From Pseudoalteromonas ostreae (GTDB lineage: Bacteria > Pseudomonadota > Gammaproteobacteria > Enterobacterales > Alteromonadaceae): DNA of 52,757 nt. Position 1 is the first letter of the stretch. Every line of letters starts with the position of its first letter. The position numbers were made by a program, and so were the translations under genes. The notes beneath the pieces were generated by a model. It was not told the DNA's origin. It made no database searches and saw only the letters and a program-made list of their open reading frames with translations. Of this stretch, positions 33,019-42,609 are shown in pieces. The stretch is taken from contig NZ_JAGPYN010000030.1 in assembly GCF_018069805.1 (NCBI RefSeq), positions 1-52,757 of the forward strand, read 5' to 3'.

Positions 33019-34926
33019 CTAGTTAATGTGTTCTAAAAATTCACTGGCCACTTGAAGGCTACGTGTGCGGCGCATCGGCGGCAAGCTTTTTAAAAAGACT
33101 TGGCCGTATTGGCGTGTCACTAAACGGTTATCGCAAATCACCAACACCCCTTTATCCTTACTATCGCGGATCAGTCGTCCAACGCCTTGTTTTAGTGCAA
33201 TCACCGCTTGTGGCAATTGAATATAAGCAAAGGGATCATGTCCTTGTAATTGCGCATCTTGCATTTTAGCTTGGAGCAGTGGATCATCGGGTGCTGCAAA
33301 GGGTAACTTATCAATAATAACACAACTGAGTGTGCTACCTCTGACATCTACTCCTTCCCAAAACGACGCCGTACCTAATAATACGGCATTACCATGGCGG
33401 GTAAATTTTTCTAAAATAATACGTTTAGACATTTGCCCTTGCATATAAATGGGATAATCAATCTGAGTACTTAGCCCTTCGGCGACTAAATGCATCATCC
33501 GATAGCTGGTAAACAAGACAAAGCAGCGCCCTTTTGCTGCTTTAATTAAATCGAGGGTAAGTTTAACAATCGCATGAGGCATATTCACTGCATGTGTTTC
33601 AGGTAAATAACGCGGTAAACACAATAAGGCTTGCTGATAATAATCAAACGGGCTATCAACCATCATACTTTTGGCGGGTTTAAGGCCAAGGCTTGCGTTA
33701 AAATGATCAAGTGCATTATCGACAGATAGAGTCGCTGAGGTGAATACAAAGCCAGCCCCGGTGTCTGCCATCATTTGCGCAAATTTAACCGATACGTTAA
33801 GCGGAGTTATATGTACGGTTAAATAGCGGCGTGTTGTTTCATACCAATAACTGTTACCTGTTTGGCTTATATCAAACACCCGCTCTAATTGCCCTTTAAA
33901 AGCTAAGGTACGCTCAAATGGGTGTTCTATTTTATCGCTACGGTCTAAACAATGTTTGAGTACTTGATACAAAAAGTCTAAATCGCTGATCACCCTATGT
34001 AACGCGGCGCAAATTTCTTTACTTGCCAGCATTTGTCGCCAATCACCTCGGCTACCATCTAAGCCAAATTGTAAGCGCAAGTCGGCAACACTGGTTTCAA
34101 GCTTATTTAAGGTTTTACCAAGTTGCAGCATATCCGGAATGTCAGAGCGATAAATTGCTCGTAAATCATTAATTAAGTCCACCAGCTTTTTAGTGCTGAT
34201 ACTCTCACCAAAGTAATCACTGGCAATTTCACTTAATTGGTGTGCTTCATCAAATATATAGGCATCAGCTGTGGGAATGAGTTCAGCAAAGCCGGTATCT
34301 TTTACCGCCATGTCTGCAAAAAACAAATGATGGTTAACCACTACTATATCGGCATCCATCGCTTTTAAGCGGGCTTTGCGAATATAGCAATCTTGAAAAT
34401 CAGGACACTCTTTACCTAAGCAGTTATCCGCAGTGGAGCTTACATAAGGTAATACTTTGGCATCTTCTTCGATACCAATACAATCAGCCAGATCACCGGT
34501 GTGTGTTTCACTGGCAAATTTAGCCACCATGGCCAATTGATGCATCACATCAGAATCATCGGTCGGTACATGCGCTACATGTTGATTAAGCCGGTAAGTA
34601 CATAAATAGTTACTGCGCCCTTTTAGCAGCGCGGTTTTTTTACTCGCACTAAGCGCTTTGACTAATTGTGGTAAATCACGGTGGTATAATTGTTCTTGCA
34701 GCGCTTTCGTGCCGGTTGAAATTATTGTTTTACCTTTAGACTTTAGCGCGGGGGCTAAATAAGCGTAGGTTTTACCTGTACCTGTGCCCGCTTCAACCAC
34801 TAATTGCGAGCGGTTTTTTAATGCATCACTCACCGCAACCGCCATATCAATCTGCGGTTGGCGAGGCGTATAACCATCTAGAGATTGCGCTAACGGGCCT
34901 GCTGCACTAAAAAGCTGTTTGATAAT
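33019..34926 (-). CDS. yoaA: DinG/XPD-family DNA helicase YoaA, start probably non-AUG
   Basis: An ATP-dependent helicase of the XPD/DinG group with an iron-sulfur cluster, linked to repair at stalled forks. Walker A is AGTGTGKT; the Fe-S cysteines lie in NYLC and CLGKECPDFQDC; the Walker B box is FDEAH; helicase motif VI lies in KQGVGRLIRD. The first ATG (34845) gives 608 residues, but the reading frame continues upstream with the family's conserved start (F-S-A-A-G-P-L-A-Q-S-L-D-G-Y-T-P-R-Q-P-Q). No ATG, GTG or TTG lies between there and the stop at 34962-34960. I extend it to ATT 34926 as a possible rare start; the exact codon is uncertain. Confidence 0.85.
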   Translation of the reverse strand: MIKQLFSAAGPLAQSLDGYTPRQPQIDMAVAVSDALKNRSQLVVEAGTGTGKTYAYLAPALKSKGKTIISTGTKALQEQLYHRDLPQLVKALSASKKTALLKGRSNYLCTYRLNQHVAHVPTDDSDVMHQLAMVAKFASETHTGDLADCIGIEEDAKVLPYVSSTADNCLGKECPDFQDCYIRKARLKAMDADIVVVNHHLFFADMAVKDTGFAELIPTADAYIFDEAHQLSEIASDYFGESISTKKLVDLINDLRAIYRSDIPDMLQLGKTLNKLETSVADLRLQFGLDGSRGDWRQMLASKEICAALHRVISDLDFLYQVLKHCLDRSDKIEHPFERTLAFKGQLERVFDISQTGNSYWYETTRRYLTVHITPLNVSVKFAQMMADTGAGFVFTSATLSVDNALDHFNASLGLKPAKSMMVDSPFDYYQQALLCLPRYLPETHAVNMPHAIVKLTLDLIKAAKGRCFVLFTSYRMMHLVAEGLSTQIDYPIYMQGQMSKRIILEKFTRHGNAVLLGTASFWEGVDVRGSTLSCVIIDKLPFAAPDDPLLQAKMQDAQLQGHDPFAYIQLPQAVIALKQGVGRLIRDSKDKGVLVICDNRLVTRQYGQVFLKSLPPMRRTRSLQVASEFLEHIN

Positions 34927-35001
34927 AACGATCGCTTTGCTAAAAATAATAGCGGGATTTTACGTAAGCATAGCCCCAAGGGCAAGTGAATACGCAAAGC
35001 A

Positions 35002-35032
35002 AATAGCAAAGGAGCAATGCCCCTTTGCTATT
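35002..35032 (-). terminator. Terminator hairpin after the M28 peptidase gene
   Basis: AATAGCAAAGG (35002-35012) pairs perfectly with CCTTTGCTATT (35022-35032), with a further GC/GC pair inside the loop. It lies just after the M28 peptidase stop. The U-tract on the minus strand is interrupted. Confidence 0.6.
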
Positions 35033-35036
35033 GTTA

Positions 35037-36902
35037 TTATTGTGCGTTGATCGTTAAAGTAATACCACTTGCCGCAGTGTAACCTTGTAAATCAATATAC
35101 CAAGCACCAGCTTGGGGATTGCTAATAGTACAGCTTTCATTATTACCATTTTTATAAGGTCGACATTGATATGTTGACGTTGATGATGGCGAACCAAAGT
35201 TCACATATAAATCAGCATCCCCGCTACCACCTGAAATAGAAATATTTAACGACGAATAACCCGCACTGATATTTTGACTAAAGCGAGTCCAACCTCTTGT
35301 TGTTACACTGACATTCGTCTCGGTACGATTAATTGGTGTCGGTACATTATTGTCACCATCATAACTCCCCGTTAAGGAAATACCGGAAATAGCGCTCCAT
35401 GCTTCAACCATGACATGGTATGTACCTGATTGTATATTACTAATAGCGCATGCTTCATTACTGTTTGAATTAGTGCTGTTACAGTCAAAGTCTTGCAAAG
35501 TAGGCGGTGCGCCAAACTTAACGTATAGATCAGCATCGCCACTGCCACCTGTTGTAGTAAAGTTTAAATTACTACTTCCTGCAGGGACTGCTAAGGTATA
35601 AAAAACTTGCTCTTTAGCAAGTGCATTAATTCCAGACACTGTGACACCATTTTCTAGTTCATTGTCAGTGGGCGGCACTTCATAACCAGCATTTTTAGCC
35701 ATTTCTGCTAAGTAGCTCACTGCAAGCTTGGCAAATTTACTCGCATGATCAGCATCAAAGTTACGGTCGTTTACAGTATGGATAAGCGGGTTAATATCAG
35801 CCATGCGCGACTCAAATGGCATTGAGGCGGCAAAGCCCTGCTGATACCACGAAGCATGATCAGAACAGCCATAGCCACATTGGTCAAAACCATAACTTAA
35901 GCTGGGTAAATAAGTGTCGATCAATTGCCCCAAAAACTGGTTTTGGGCGCTGTTTGTATAATCTGTCATCATCACAATATCATCACTACTGCCATGATTA
36001 CCGGTCATATCAAATTGCACCATGCCTACCACGTTTTTGCCCTGTGATTTATACGCCGTTGCAATCGCTTTTGAACCCCGTAGCCCCACTTCTTCGGCTG
36101 CAAACCCCATAATTTGGATTGTTCTTTGTGGTTGATAGTTATTATCTACGATTGCCCGAAGCACTTCCGACAAAACCGCAATACCGGAAGCATTATCATC
36201 CGCACCGGGTGCCCTACCATTACTAGGATTCGATTGATTTATTGAATCTAAATGACCACCAACAATCACTATTTCATCCGCTTTTTCACTGCCTTGAATA
36301 GTCACAATGACAGATGATTGCGACCAACTATGGTTAAAATAATCAACACTTATATCAGCCCGGTTGCTTGCTAACTGTTGCCAATAATCTTTTAACCATT
36401 GTGATGCATCAACCCCACTTTGTACTGAATAATAGCGATTATTAAAAGCACTCAATGAATTAACGGTATTAGTTAGATCATTAGGGCTAATGTTATTGAT
36501 AAGCGTCTGTACCGTTTGCGCGTTATCTATTGTGTAGTTAATAGCCGAACTATTAATTGACTGATTATGTACTTTAGCTAATTGCTCAGTATAAAGCTGC
36601 GCCTCTAGCAATGACTCATGTGCAACAAAACCACCACAACGATGATAGTTATCGTGCATAAATTCACTTAAATTAGCAACTTCAGACTGTTTAATACGCA
36701 TAAAGTTAACAGAAGATAAGCTGGATGCTTGTGGCGCGAGGAGTTCTGTACTGTGTTTATGAGCTGTTTGATTTAATTTGTAATGTTTAGCTGCTACAGG
36801 GTCAATACTCACCCAAATGCTATCAGGCTCTTGTGCTATTACTTGCTGACTTACCAATAATGACACAATGCCAAACAGTACGCTTGGTGCAAAGATATTC
36901 AT
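35037..36902 (-). CDS. Secreted M28 aminopeptidase with two PPC domains
   Basis: A 621-residue secreted zinc aminopeptidase of family M28, like Vibrio leucine aminopeptidase. Signal peptide ends near V-I-A-Q-A/E (residue 23-24). Zinc ligands and catalytic residues: H217 (GGHLDS), D235 (GADDNASG), E270/E271 (AAEEVG), D298 and H375. Two C-terminal pre-peptidase domains follow at about 430-512 and 530-618, each with GGSGDADLYV. They are nearly the same as those of the neighbouring M4 protease. The enzyme likely trims peptides outside the cell. It is downstream of the M4 gene, 90 nt away, with a terminator between. Confidence 0.92.
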   Translation of the reverse strand: MNIFAPSVLFGIVSLLVSQQVIAQEPDSIWVSIDPVAAKHYKLNQTAHKHSTELLAPQASSLSSVNFMRIKQSEVANLSEFMHDNYHRCGGFVAHESLLEAQLYTEQLAKVHNQSINSSAINYTIDNAQTVQTLINNISPNDLTNTVNSLSAFNNRYYSVQSGVDASQWLKDYWQQLASNRADISVDYFNHSWSQSSVIVTIQGSEKADEIVIVGGHLDSINQSNPSNGRAPGADDNASGIAVLSEVLRAIVDNNYQPQRTIQIMGFAAEEVGLRGSKAIATAYKSQGKNVVGMVQFDMTGNHGSSDDIVMMTDYTNSAQNQFLGQLIDTYLPSLSYGFDQCGYGCSDHASWYQQGFAASMPFESRMADINPLIHTVNDRNFDADHASKFAKLAVSYLAEMAKNAGYEVPPTDNELENGVTVSGINALAKEQVFYTLAVPAGSSNLNFTTTGGSGDADLYVKFGAPPTLQDFDCNSTNSNSNEACAISNIQSGTYHVMVEAWSAISGISLTGSYDGDNNVPTPINRTETNVSVTTRGWTRFSQNISAGYSSLNISISGGSGDADLYVNFGSPSSTSTYQCRPYKNGNNESCTISNPQAGAWYIDLQGYTAASGITLTINAQ

Positions 36903-36958
36903 AACAGTTTCCTTTTTATTTGTGTTTACCCAAATCCAGACTTTGAAAATATAAGGGT

Positions 36959-36982
36959 AAAAAAGGGAGCGAATGCTCCCTT
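36959..36982 (-). terminator. Terminator of the M4 protease gene
   Basis: On the minus strand AAGGGAGC, loop ATTC, GCTCCCTT, followed by six T (plus-strand A-run at 36959-36964). The stem is perfect and lies just after the M4 stop codon. Confidence 0.88.
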
Positions 36983-36992
36983 AGGTGAGGGA

Positions 36993-39179
36993 TTAGTTAG
37001 CCGTTATGGTTAACGTTACGCCACTTGCAGCACTGTAGCCTTGTAAATCAATAAACCAAGTACCCGCTTGTGGAGCAATAACTTCGCAACTTTCGTTGTT
37101 ACCATTTTTATATGGTCGACATTGATAAGATGATTTTGATGATGGCGAACCAAAATTAACATACAAGTCTGCATCACCAGAACCACCCGCTATAGCAACA
37201 TTCAATGTTGAATAGCCCGCGCTTAGCTCTTGACTGAAACGAGTCCAGCCACCCGAGCTAACACTTACATTGGTTTCAGTACGGTTTATTGGTGTAGTAC
37301 CTGTATCTCCACCATCAAAACTACCCGTGAGTGAAACGCCCGATATTTGGTTCCAGGCTTCAACCATTACATAGTAAGTACCCGCTTGAACATTACTGAT
37401 AGCACAGCTTTCTGTGCTTGTTGAAGTCGTGCTATTACAGTCAAAGCTATTTAGGGTTGGCCTTTGCGCAAATTTTACATACAAGTCTGCATCACCACTT
37501 CCACCTACCGTGTTAAACTGCAAGTTGGTGGCATTAGCTGGTACTTCTAAGGTAAAGAACAGTTGCTGTTTTTCTGTACCACTGATCCCAGTGCGTGGCA
37601 CGCCATTGCTAAGTGGCTCGTCAATTGGTGGTTCTACTCCTCCACAACTACTGCCAGGGCTTAAATTTGAGGTTACCCCCACTGCCGCAAGTGCGCTTTG
37701 TACATCATCAGGGCTGTAATCCAAATCACATGCCGCATCCATTACACCATTACCTGCTAAGTCCCAGTTGGTACTAGCTGTCCAATATAATTGATTTGCC
37801 CGCGCCATGACTTCAAAAGCTTTTCTAGTATCCCAACCAGCTTTGGTTGCTAAATTATAGAATGCTTTATTAAATACACCGGAGCTATAATGTACATCCA
37901 TACCTGAATAATAGCTTGATTGGTTATCAATTGAACTACCATCTTGGGTTGGGTTATTCATGTAGCGCAACGCACCATTGCCTTTAAAAATTTCTTGGCC
38001 AACTAACCAATCATTAGTGCCTAGCATATAAAACTCGGCAGCTTCACCAGCCATATCAGAAAACGCTTCGTTCAAGCCACCCGATTTACCACTGTATATT
38101 AGCCCTGAGTTTTGCTCCGTAAAACCATGGCTAACTTCATGAGCAGAAACATCTAAACTAACTAATGGATAAAAAGTATTTTGACCATCACCAAAGGTCA
38201 TTGCAGATCCGTCCCAAAAAGCATTTTCATAATTACTGCCGTAATGAACACGCATTTTCAATTGAAAAGACAGCGGAGGCGTACCAATCCAGTCGTTATA
38301 CATATTAAAAATGACATTACCAAAGTAGTGGGCGTCATTTAATGGTGAGTAAGCGCCATTTATTTCTTTAAAGGTGTTTTCCGGGCAAGTAAAGGAATAC
38401 GCTGAAGAGCCACTCGTACCGCCATTTAAATTAATGGTTTTAACATTTGCGTTATTCATGGTGCAAGTGTTGCCTGACTGCGACACATCTAAACTACTAA
38501 AATCAGTCCCGTAAATGTACTTTCCTGTTTTTAAATTTCCACCAGGGCCTGTAGCATTGGCATGTTGAAGGTTATCAAAGCTATGTAAAACCTCACCAGA
38601 ATTCGCATCAATGATCTGATAAGGTCGAGAAGGGTTAGCGCCATAAGTAACATACGATACTTCATACACTAAATGTGCGACATGTTGCGCATCAAGCCAA
38701 ATTGCCAAACGCGATTGTTCATTGTGTTTTTTAAAGCTTACTGATTTAACCGCTGCGGGGGAGTTTTTTAATCCCTGTGTAATAGCCATTTTTTTACTGA
38801 GTTTTGGTATCACCGAGCTTATATCACTACTAATATCATATACAGCAGCACCATGAGCGCGTTTTAATTGGCCGTTATTATCAAACGTTAAACTCACAGT
38901 ATCACCAATGACTGGTAATCCTTGATACTGTTGTTGATAACGGCGAGTCGTATCACCATTGTTACTTTTTACTTCTTTTAATACGACTAACTCATTACCT
39001 GCATCCAAACCAACTAATTGTATTGGGCTTGCCATAAGTACCGATGACGCACTATTTTGTAAAGTTGTAGTTAGGGCTGCTTGCTCATTAAGATATTGTT
39101 TATTTGCAGCTATTGCACTTGATGCTTGCGTTACCGCAAAAGCAGCAAGAGTTGCTAATGTGATTTTAGATAAATTCAC
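36993..39179 (-). CDS. Secreted M4 (thermolysin/vibriolysin-type) metalloprotease with two PPC domains
   Basis: A 728-residue zinc endopeptidase secreted as a zymogen. Signal peptide ends near S-A-I-A-A. An FTP/PepSY-type propeptide covers about 30-205, then the M4 catalytic domain with H-E-V-S-H at 347-351 and third ligand E371 (GGLNEAFSD). Two C-terminal PPC domains (about 530-620 and 635-725) carry GGSGDADLYV and probably are removed in maturation. It resembles deep-sea and marine proteases of Pseudoalteromonas. Together with the M28 enzyme it would supply peptides, and glycopeptides for the glycan island. Confidence 0.94.
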   Translation of the reverse strand: MNLSKITLATLAAFAVTQASSAIAANKQYLNEQAALTTTLQNSASSVLMASPIQLVGLDAGNELVVLKEVKSNNGDTTRRYQQQYQGLPVIGDTVSLTFDNNGQLKRAHGAAVYDISSDISSVIPKLSKKMAITQGLKNSPAAVKSVSFKKHNEQSRLAIWLDAQHVAHLVYEVSYVTYGANPSRPYQIIDANSGEVLHSFDNLQHANATGPGGNLKTGKYIYGTDFSSLDVSQSGNTCTMNNANVKTINLNGGTSGSSAYSFTCPENTFKEINGAYSPLNDAHYFGNVIFNMYNDWIGTPPLSFQLKMRVHYGSNYENAFWDGSAMTFGDGQNTFYPLVSLDVSAHEVSHGFTEQNSGLIYSGKSGGLNEAFSDMAGEAAEFYMLGTNDWLVGQEIFKGNGALRYMNNPTQDGSSIDNQSSYYSGMDVHYSSGVFNKAFYNLATKAGWDTRKAFEVMARANQLYWTASTNWDLAGNGVMDAACDLDYSPDDVQSALAAVGVTSNLSPGSSCGGVEPPIDEPLSNGVPRTGISGTEKQQLFFTLEVPANATNLQFNTVGGSGDADLYVKFAQRPTLNSFDCNSTTSTSTESCAISNVQAGTYYVMVEAWNQISGVSLTGSFDGGDTGTTPINRTETNVSVSSGGWTRFSQELSAGYSTLNVAIAGGSGDADLYVNFGSPSSKSSYQCRPYKNGNNESCEVIAPQAGTWFIDLQGYSAASGVTLTITAN

Positions 39180-39745
39180 GTTTACGCTCCATTTAGATTG
39201 TTATTTAATATTTTTGTATTAAACCGACACTACCCGTCCCGATTTATGTTCAGCCTAGACTGCTTTCACTAAAATTAAAAATGAAACAAAAAATTAACAA
39301 CAAACAACAAAAATAAAAATAGATACCTTTTAAAACAACAACTTAAATAAAGGATGTTAATTTAAAACTACAAAACACCAAAAAAACTGTAAATAATTAA
39401 TTACATTAAATTAACATTTGATTACATGTAATTTAACTAAAATTATGACGTGATGCACTGCCGTGATTATGTTAATTGCCGATATAGAGCTGTAAGTATA
39501 GATAATAAACTGAATATATTGACAATTAAGAAAGAAGCCGTTGCCGTTTAAAAGTAGTAATGCCCACGAACCCTAAAACAAAACCATCAACTAATTTTGT
39601 TGATATTGCATGAGTTACACATAAGTTTATTAAAAGTGTGATTATTAGCATTATCGCGGTGACATTTCATAGCCTCAGGAGTAACATACCCGCGCGAAAG
39701 TACATTCCTTTTTGCTCATTCCAATATATTATTTAAGGTCAAACA
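39180..39745. other. Long AT-rich divergent intergenic region
   Basis: About 570 nt between the leftward M4 protease gene and the rightward antiporter gene. It is A/T-rich with poly-A runs at 39280-39330. A small hairpin (ATCAAC...GTTGAT) lies at about 39588-39606. No coding frame with a credible ribosome site and no clear promoter was found. It must hold the promoters of both flanking genes and may bind regulators of protease expression. Confidence 0.4.
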
Positions 39746-41026
39746 ATGAATGCTTGGTACCTCATTTGTTTTTTATCAGCATTAGCGATTTTTATCGCAT
39801 TTGCTAACCAGTATATCCTCAAAATGCAAACCACTATTGCCATAACAACTGGCTCAGTAGTGATTTCACTGTTATTAATACTCGCGGTAAAGTTATTGGG
39901 CGATTCAACTGCACTGGAGATCACACAGATAGTCTCAAGTATCGATTTTAATCAATTATTACTCAAAGGCATGCTCGGCTTTTTACTGTTTGCAGGCGCA
40001 CTGGAAATTAACCTTGCGGCACTCAAAAAACAACGTTTTGAAATTACCGTACTGGTGTTATTTTCGACCTTAGCCTCCACCTTTATCATTGGCTTTTTAA
40101 GCTTTTACTTATTTGCCGCGTTAGGCTTTGCGGTGCCTTTTATCTATTGTTTATTGTTTGGTGCATTAATAAGTCCAACCGATCCAATTGCAGTGCTTGC
40201 AATTATTAAACAAATGCGTGCCCCTGAAGGTATTTCTGTACAAGTTGAAGGTGAATCATTATTTAATGACGGTATTGGCTTAGTTATTTTTACCACGATT
40301 TTTGCCGTGGCTTTTCTTGACACTGAAGCCAGTGTTGCAGGTATTGCTGAGCTATTCTTTGTCGACGCACTGGGAGGAATTGCATTTGGTTTAGTAATTG
40401 CGTTAGTGGGTCACTATTTGATCATCAACAGTCGTGATGTAAATATTCGTTTGTTACTCACTTTAACTATACCGACAGCAGGATTTGCCGCTGCCAATAT
40501 ATGGGAAATATCAGGAGCCCTAGCCATGGTAACTAGTGGTATATTGTTAGGAAATATAACCCGCACCAAAGCGACAGAGCGCACTGGGCCTGAAGACACT
40601 CGCTATGTAAAAGACTTTTGGCACGCCACCGATAGCTTTTTGAATGCATTGTTATTTTTGATTATCGGTATGCTAATTGTCACTATGCCTATCAGCCTAG
40701 CTGAAATTGGTTTAGGCCTACTGATGGTGCCAGTAGTATTACTTGCTCGCTTTATCAGTGTTGGCACACCGTTTGTAGTCTTTAAGAAATTTAGAAAATA
40801 CGACAAGCACTCAGTTAAAATTTTAACTTGGGGTGGCCTGCGCGGTGGCCTTGCTTTAGCAATGGCTGCTGCAATTCCTCGTGATCAGGTAATTGTAGGC
40901 GGCTCTGATTTACACAACTTGCTTGTTATTGTTACCTACGTTGTGGTGATATTTTCGATTATTGTGCAAGGACTCACTATTTCGCCATTAATTCACAGTA
41001 GCATTAGTGCCAAACAACAAAACTAA
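39746..41026 (+). CDS. Na+(K+)/H+ antiporter, CPA1/NhaP-type
   Basis: A 426-residue inner-membrane cation/proton antiporter with about 12 hydrophobic segments. Family signatures are SPTDPIAVLAI in the middle and GESLFNDG shortly after, including the Asn-Asp pair of the ion-binding site; WGGLRGGLALAMA near the end is also typical. AAGGT lies before the ATG. It likely exports sodium, suited to a marine cell. Some relatives prefer K+; the ion cannot be decided here. Confidence 0.9.
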   Translation: MNAWYLICFLSALAIFIAFANQYILKMQTTIAITTGSVVISLLLILAVKLLGDSTALEITQIVSSIDFNQLLLKGMLGFLLFAGALEINLAALKKQRFEITVLVLFSTLASTFIIGFLSFYLFAALGFAVPFIYCLLFGALISPTDPIAVLAIIKQMRAPEGISVQVEGESLFNDGIGLVIFTTIFAVAFLDTEASVAGIAELFFVDALGGIAFGLVIALVGHYLIINSRDVNIRLLLTLTIPTAGFAAANIWEISGALAMVTSGILLGNITRTKATERTGPEDTRYVKDFWHATDSFLNALLFLIIGMLIVTMPISLAEIGLGLLMVPVVLLARFISVGTPFVVFKKFRKYDKHSVKILTWGGLRGGLALAMAAAIPRDQVIVGGSDLHNLLVIVTYVVVIFSIIVQGLTISPLIHSSISAKQQN

Positions 41027-41113
41027 CATTTAAACTTACTTCTGGCGCCGTGAGCTAATGCTGACGGTGCTAGAATTAGTTACGCATTTTCTATGTATAA
41101 GCTCCTAAACGTA

Positions 41114-41347
41114 TTACGCCCATGTGTCTAAATGAGTTTCGTCATCCTCATTTGTTTCGCGCTCTTTTCTAGCTGTTTCAAGCTTTTCTTTTGCGAGTAG
41201 TTCCTTGCGTTCCAACTGACGTTTTTGCCGCTTTTCACGCTCAATTCGCTGCGCGTTCGAATCTTTTAGACCCGCAATATGAAAAGCGCCTTTGGATTCA
41301 AGTTGCAAACGAGTGATCTGCCCTAAATAAGGGATCATAATATCCAT
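41114..41347 (-). CDS. Small hypothetical protein with charged coiled-coil-like region
   Basis: A 77-residue protein. Residues 1-30 (IPYLGQITRLQLESKG) look like a short beta domain; residues 32-65 are highly charged Arg/Lys/Glu, probably a single alpha-helix. An AAAGGAGG ribosome site sits before the ATG, strong evidence that it is translated. I do not recognise the family. It lies alone between the antiporter and the his leader. Confidence 0.7.
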   Translation of the reverse strand: MDIMIPYLGQITRLQLESKGAFHIAGLKDSNAQRIEREKRQKRQLERKELLAKEKLETARKERETNEDDETHLDTWA

Positions 41348-41529
41348 ACGTTCCTCCTTTGGTTACTCTTATCATCGGCCGTTATAGCTTATTCTTTAAT
41401 TTATGCAAAAAAAACTTGCCAGCTTCCCTACAAGTGTGTTTTTCTATGTGTGAAATTTACTTAACCAGATTAAACACTTTTGTTTACATTACACAATGAT
41501 AAAACGGAAGTTACTTAGGAAATAGTATA

Positions 41530-41577
41530 ATGCGCTTAAACCTGACAACAGTACATCACCACCATTCACCGGAATAA
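41530..41577 (+). CDS. hisL: his operon leader peptide
   Basis: A 15-residue leader, M-R-L-N-L-T-T-V-H-H-H-H-S-P-E, with four His codons in a row (41554-41565). AGGA lies upstream. It stands before an intrinsic terminator and the hisG gene. This is the classical arrangement for ribosome-mediated attenuation by histidyl-tRNA supply. Confidence 0.9.
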   Translation: MRLNLTTVHHHHSPE

Positions 41578-41677
41578 CCTGTCAGGTCTTTCGCTGAGAG
41601 GTTATTCCTAAAAGGAACCTCTGGCGAGTCAACATACTATGATTCATTTTTCGCCCTGAGGTTCCCTCGGGGTTTTT
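41571..41677 (+). promoter_or_regulatory. his attenuator with alternative hairpins
   Basis: Four complementary segments are visible: 1 GGAATAACCT (41571-41580), 2 AGGTTATTCC (41599-41608), 3 GGAACCTC (41614-41621) and 4 GAGGTTCC (41658-41665). 1 pairs perfectly with 2 and 3 with 4; 2 can also pair with 3 (AGAGGTT/AACCTCT). The 3:4 pairing extends with GGCGA/TCGCC and excludes the terminator. The logic fits: a ribosome reaching the stop masks 1, so 2:3 forms and the terminator follows; a ribosome stalled at His codons leaves 1:2, so 3:4 forms and transcription continues. Confidence 0.8.
41654..41677 (+). terminator. his attenuator terminator
   Basis: CCCTGAGG (41654-41661) pairs with CCTCGGGG (41665-41672; one G-U), loop TTC, followed by TTTTT. 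It lies 29 nt before hisG. Confidence 0.9.
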
Positions 41678-41705
41678 AGTTTTTAAATTAAAGGAAAAAT
41701 GAATA

Positions 41706-42605
41706 ATGAGTAATAGCAACCGTCTACGTATCGCCATTCAAAAAGGTGGCCGCCTTTCTAAAGATTGCCAAGACTTACTAAAACAGCTAGGTGTTAAGCT
41801 TAATTTACGTGAACAACGCTTAATCGCCCACTCAACTAACATGCCAATTGATGTACTACGTGTGCGCGATGACGATATCCCAGGGCTGGTAATGGACGGC
41901 GTATGTGACTTAGGCATAGTAGGTGAAAACGTACTCGTTGAAGTACAAGCTGAACGCCAGCGCCAAGGCGTGAAAAGCGAAATAACTAAGTTGTCTAAAC
42001 TAGATTTTGGCTACTGTCGCCTAGCACTTGCATGGCCACAAGAACTCGGTAAACAAGATAAAAGCTGGTTTGAAGGCAAACGTATTGCTACCACCTACCC
42101 TGAAATTTTAACTCAGTATTTAAAGCGCGAAAGCATAAACGCCAGCACAGTCATGCTGACAGGCTCTGTAGAAGTCGCACCTCGTGCAGGACTGGCTGAT
42201 GCAATTTGTGATTTAGTATCTACCGGTGCCACACTTGAAGCCAATGGCCTTATGCAAGGTGATACTATTTTAGAATCAAATGCCTGCCTTATCCAAAATA
42301 AAGACTTACAAGATGCTGACAAACTAGCGCTTATCAATAAACTTATGCCACGCTTACGCGGCGTGAGACAAGCCAAAGAAAGCAAATACATCATGCTGCA
42401 CGCGCCAAAAGATAAACTGGATGAAATTTGCAATATTCTACCAGGCTCTGGTCAACCAACGGTATTAGCGCTTGCTGGCTCTGATGAGTACGTAGCCCTG
42501 CACATGGTGAGCAGTGAAACATTATTTTGGGAAACAATGGAGCAATTAAAAGCGCTAGGCGCCAACTCTATCCTCGTTATGCCAATTGAAAAAATGATGG
42601 AGTAA
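41706..42605 (+). CDS. hisG: ATP phosphoribosyltransferase (long form)
   Basis: A 299-residue enzyme of the first step of histidine synthesis, joining ATP and PRPP. The long form has a catalytic part and a C-terminal ACT-like regulatory domain that binds histidine. Blocks IAIQKGGRLSKD, GICDLGIVGEN-like VCDLGIVGEN and the LVSTGATLEANGL motif are present. First gene after the attenuator; hisD follows 4 nt later. Confidence 0.95.
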   Translation: MSNSNRLRIAIQKGGRLSKDCQDLLKQLGVKLNLREQRLIAHSTNMPIDVLRVRDDDIPGLVMDGVCDLGIVGENVLVEVQAERQRQGVKSEITKLSKLDFGYCRLALAWPQELGKQDKSWFEGKRIATTYPEILTQYLKRESINASTVMLTGSVEVAPRAGLADAICDLVSTGATLEANGLMQGDTILESNACLIQNKDLQDADKLALINKLMPRLRGVRQAKESKYIMLHAPKDKLDEICNILPGSGQPTVLALAGSDEYVALHMVSSETLFWETMEQLKALGANSILVMPIEKMME

Positions 42606-42609
42606 GTCA

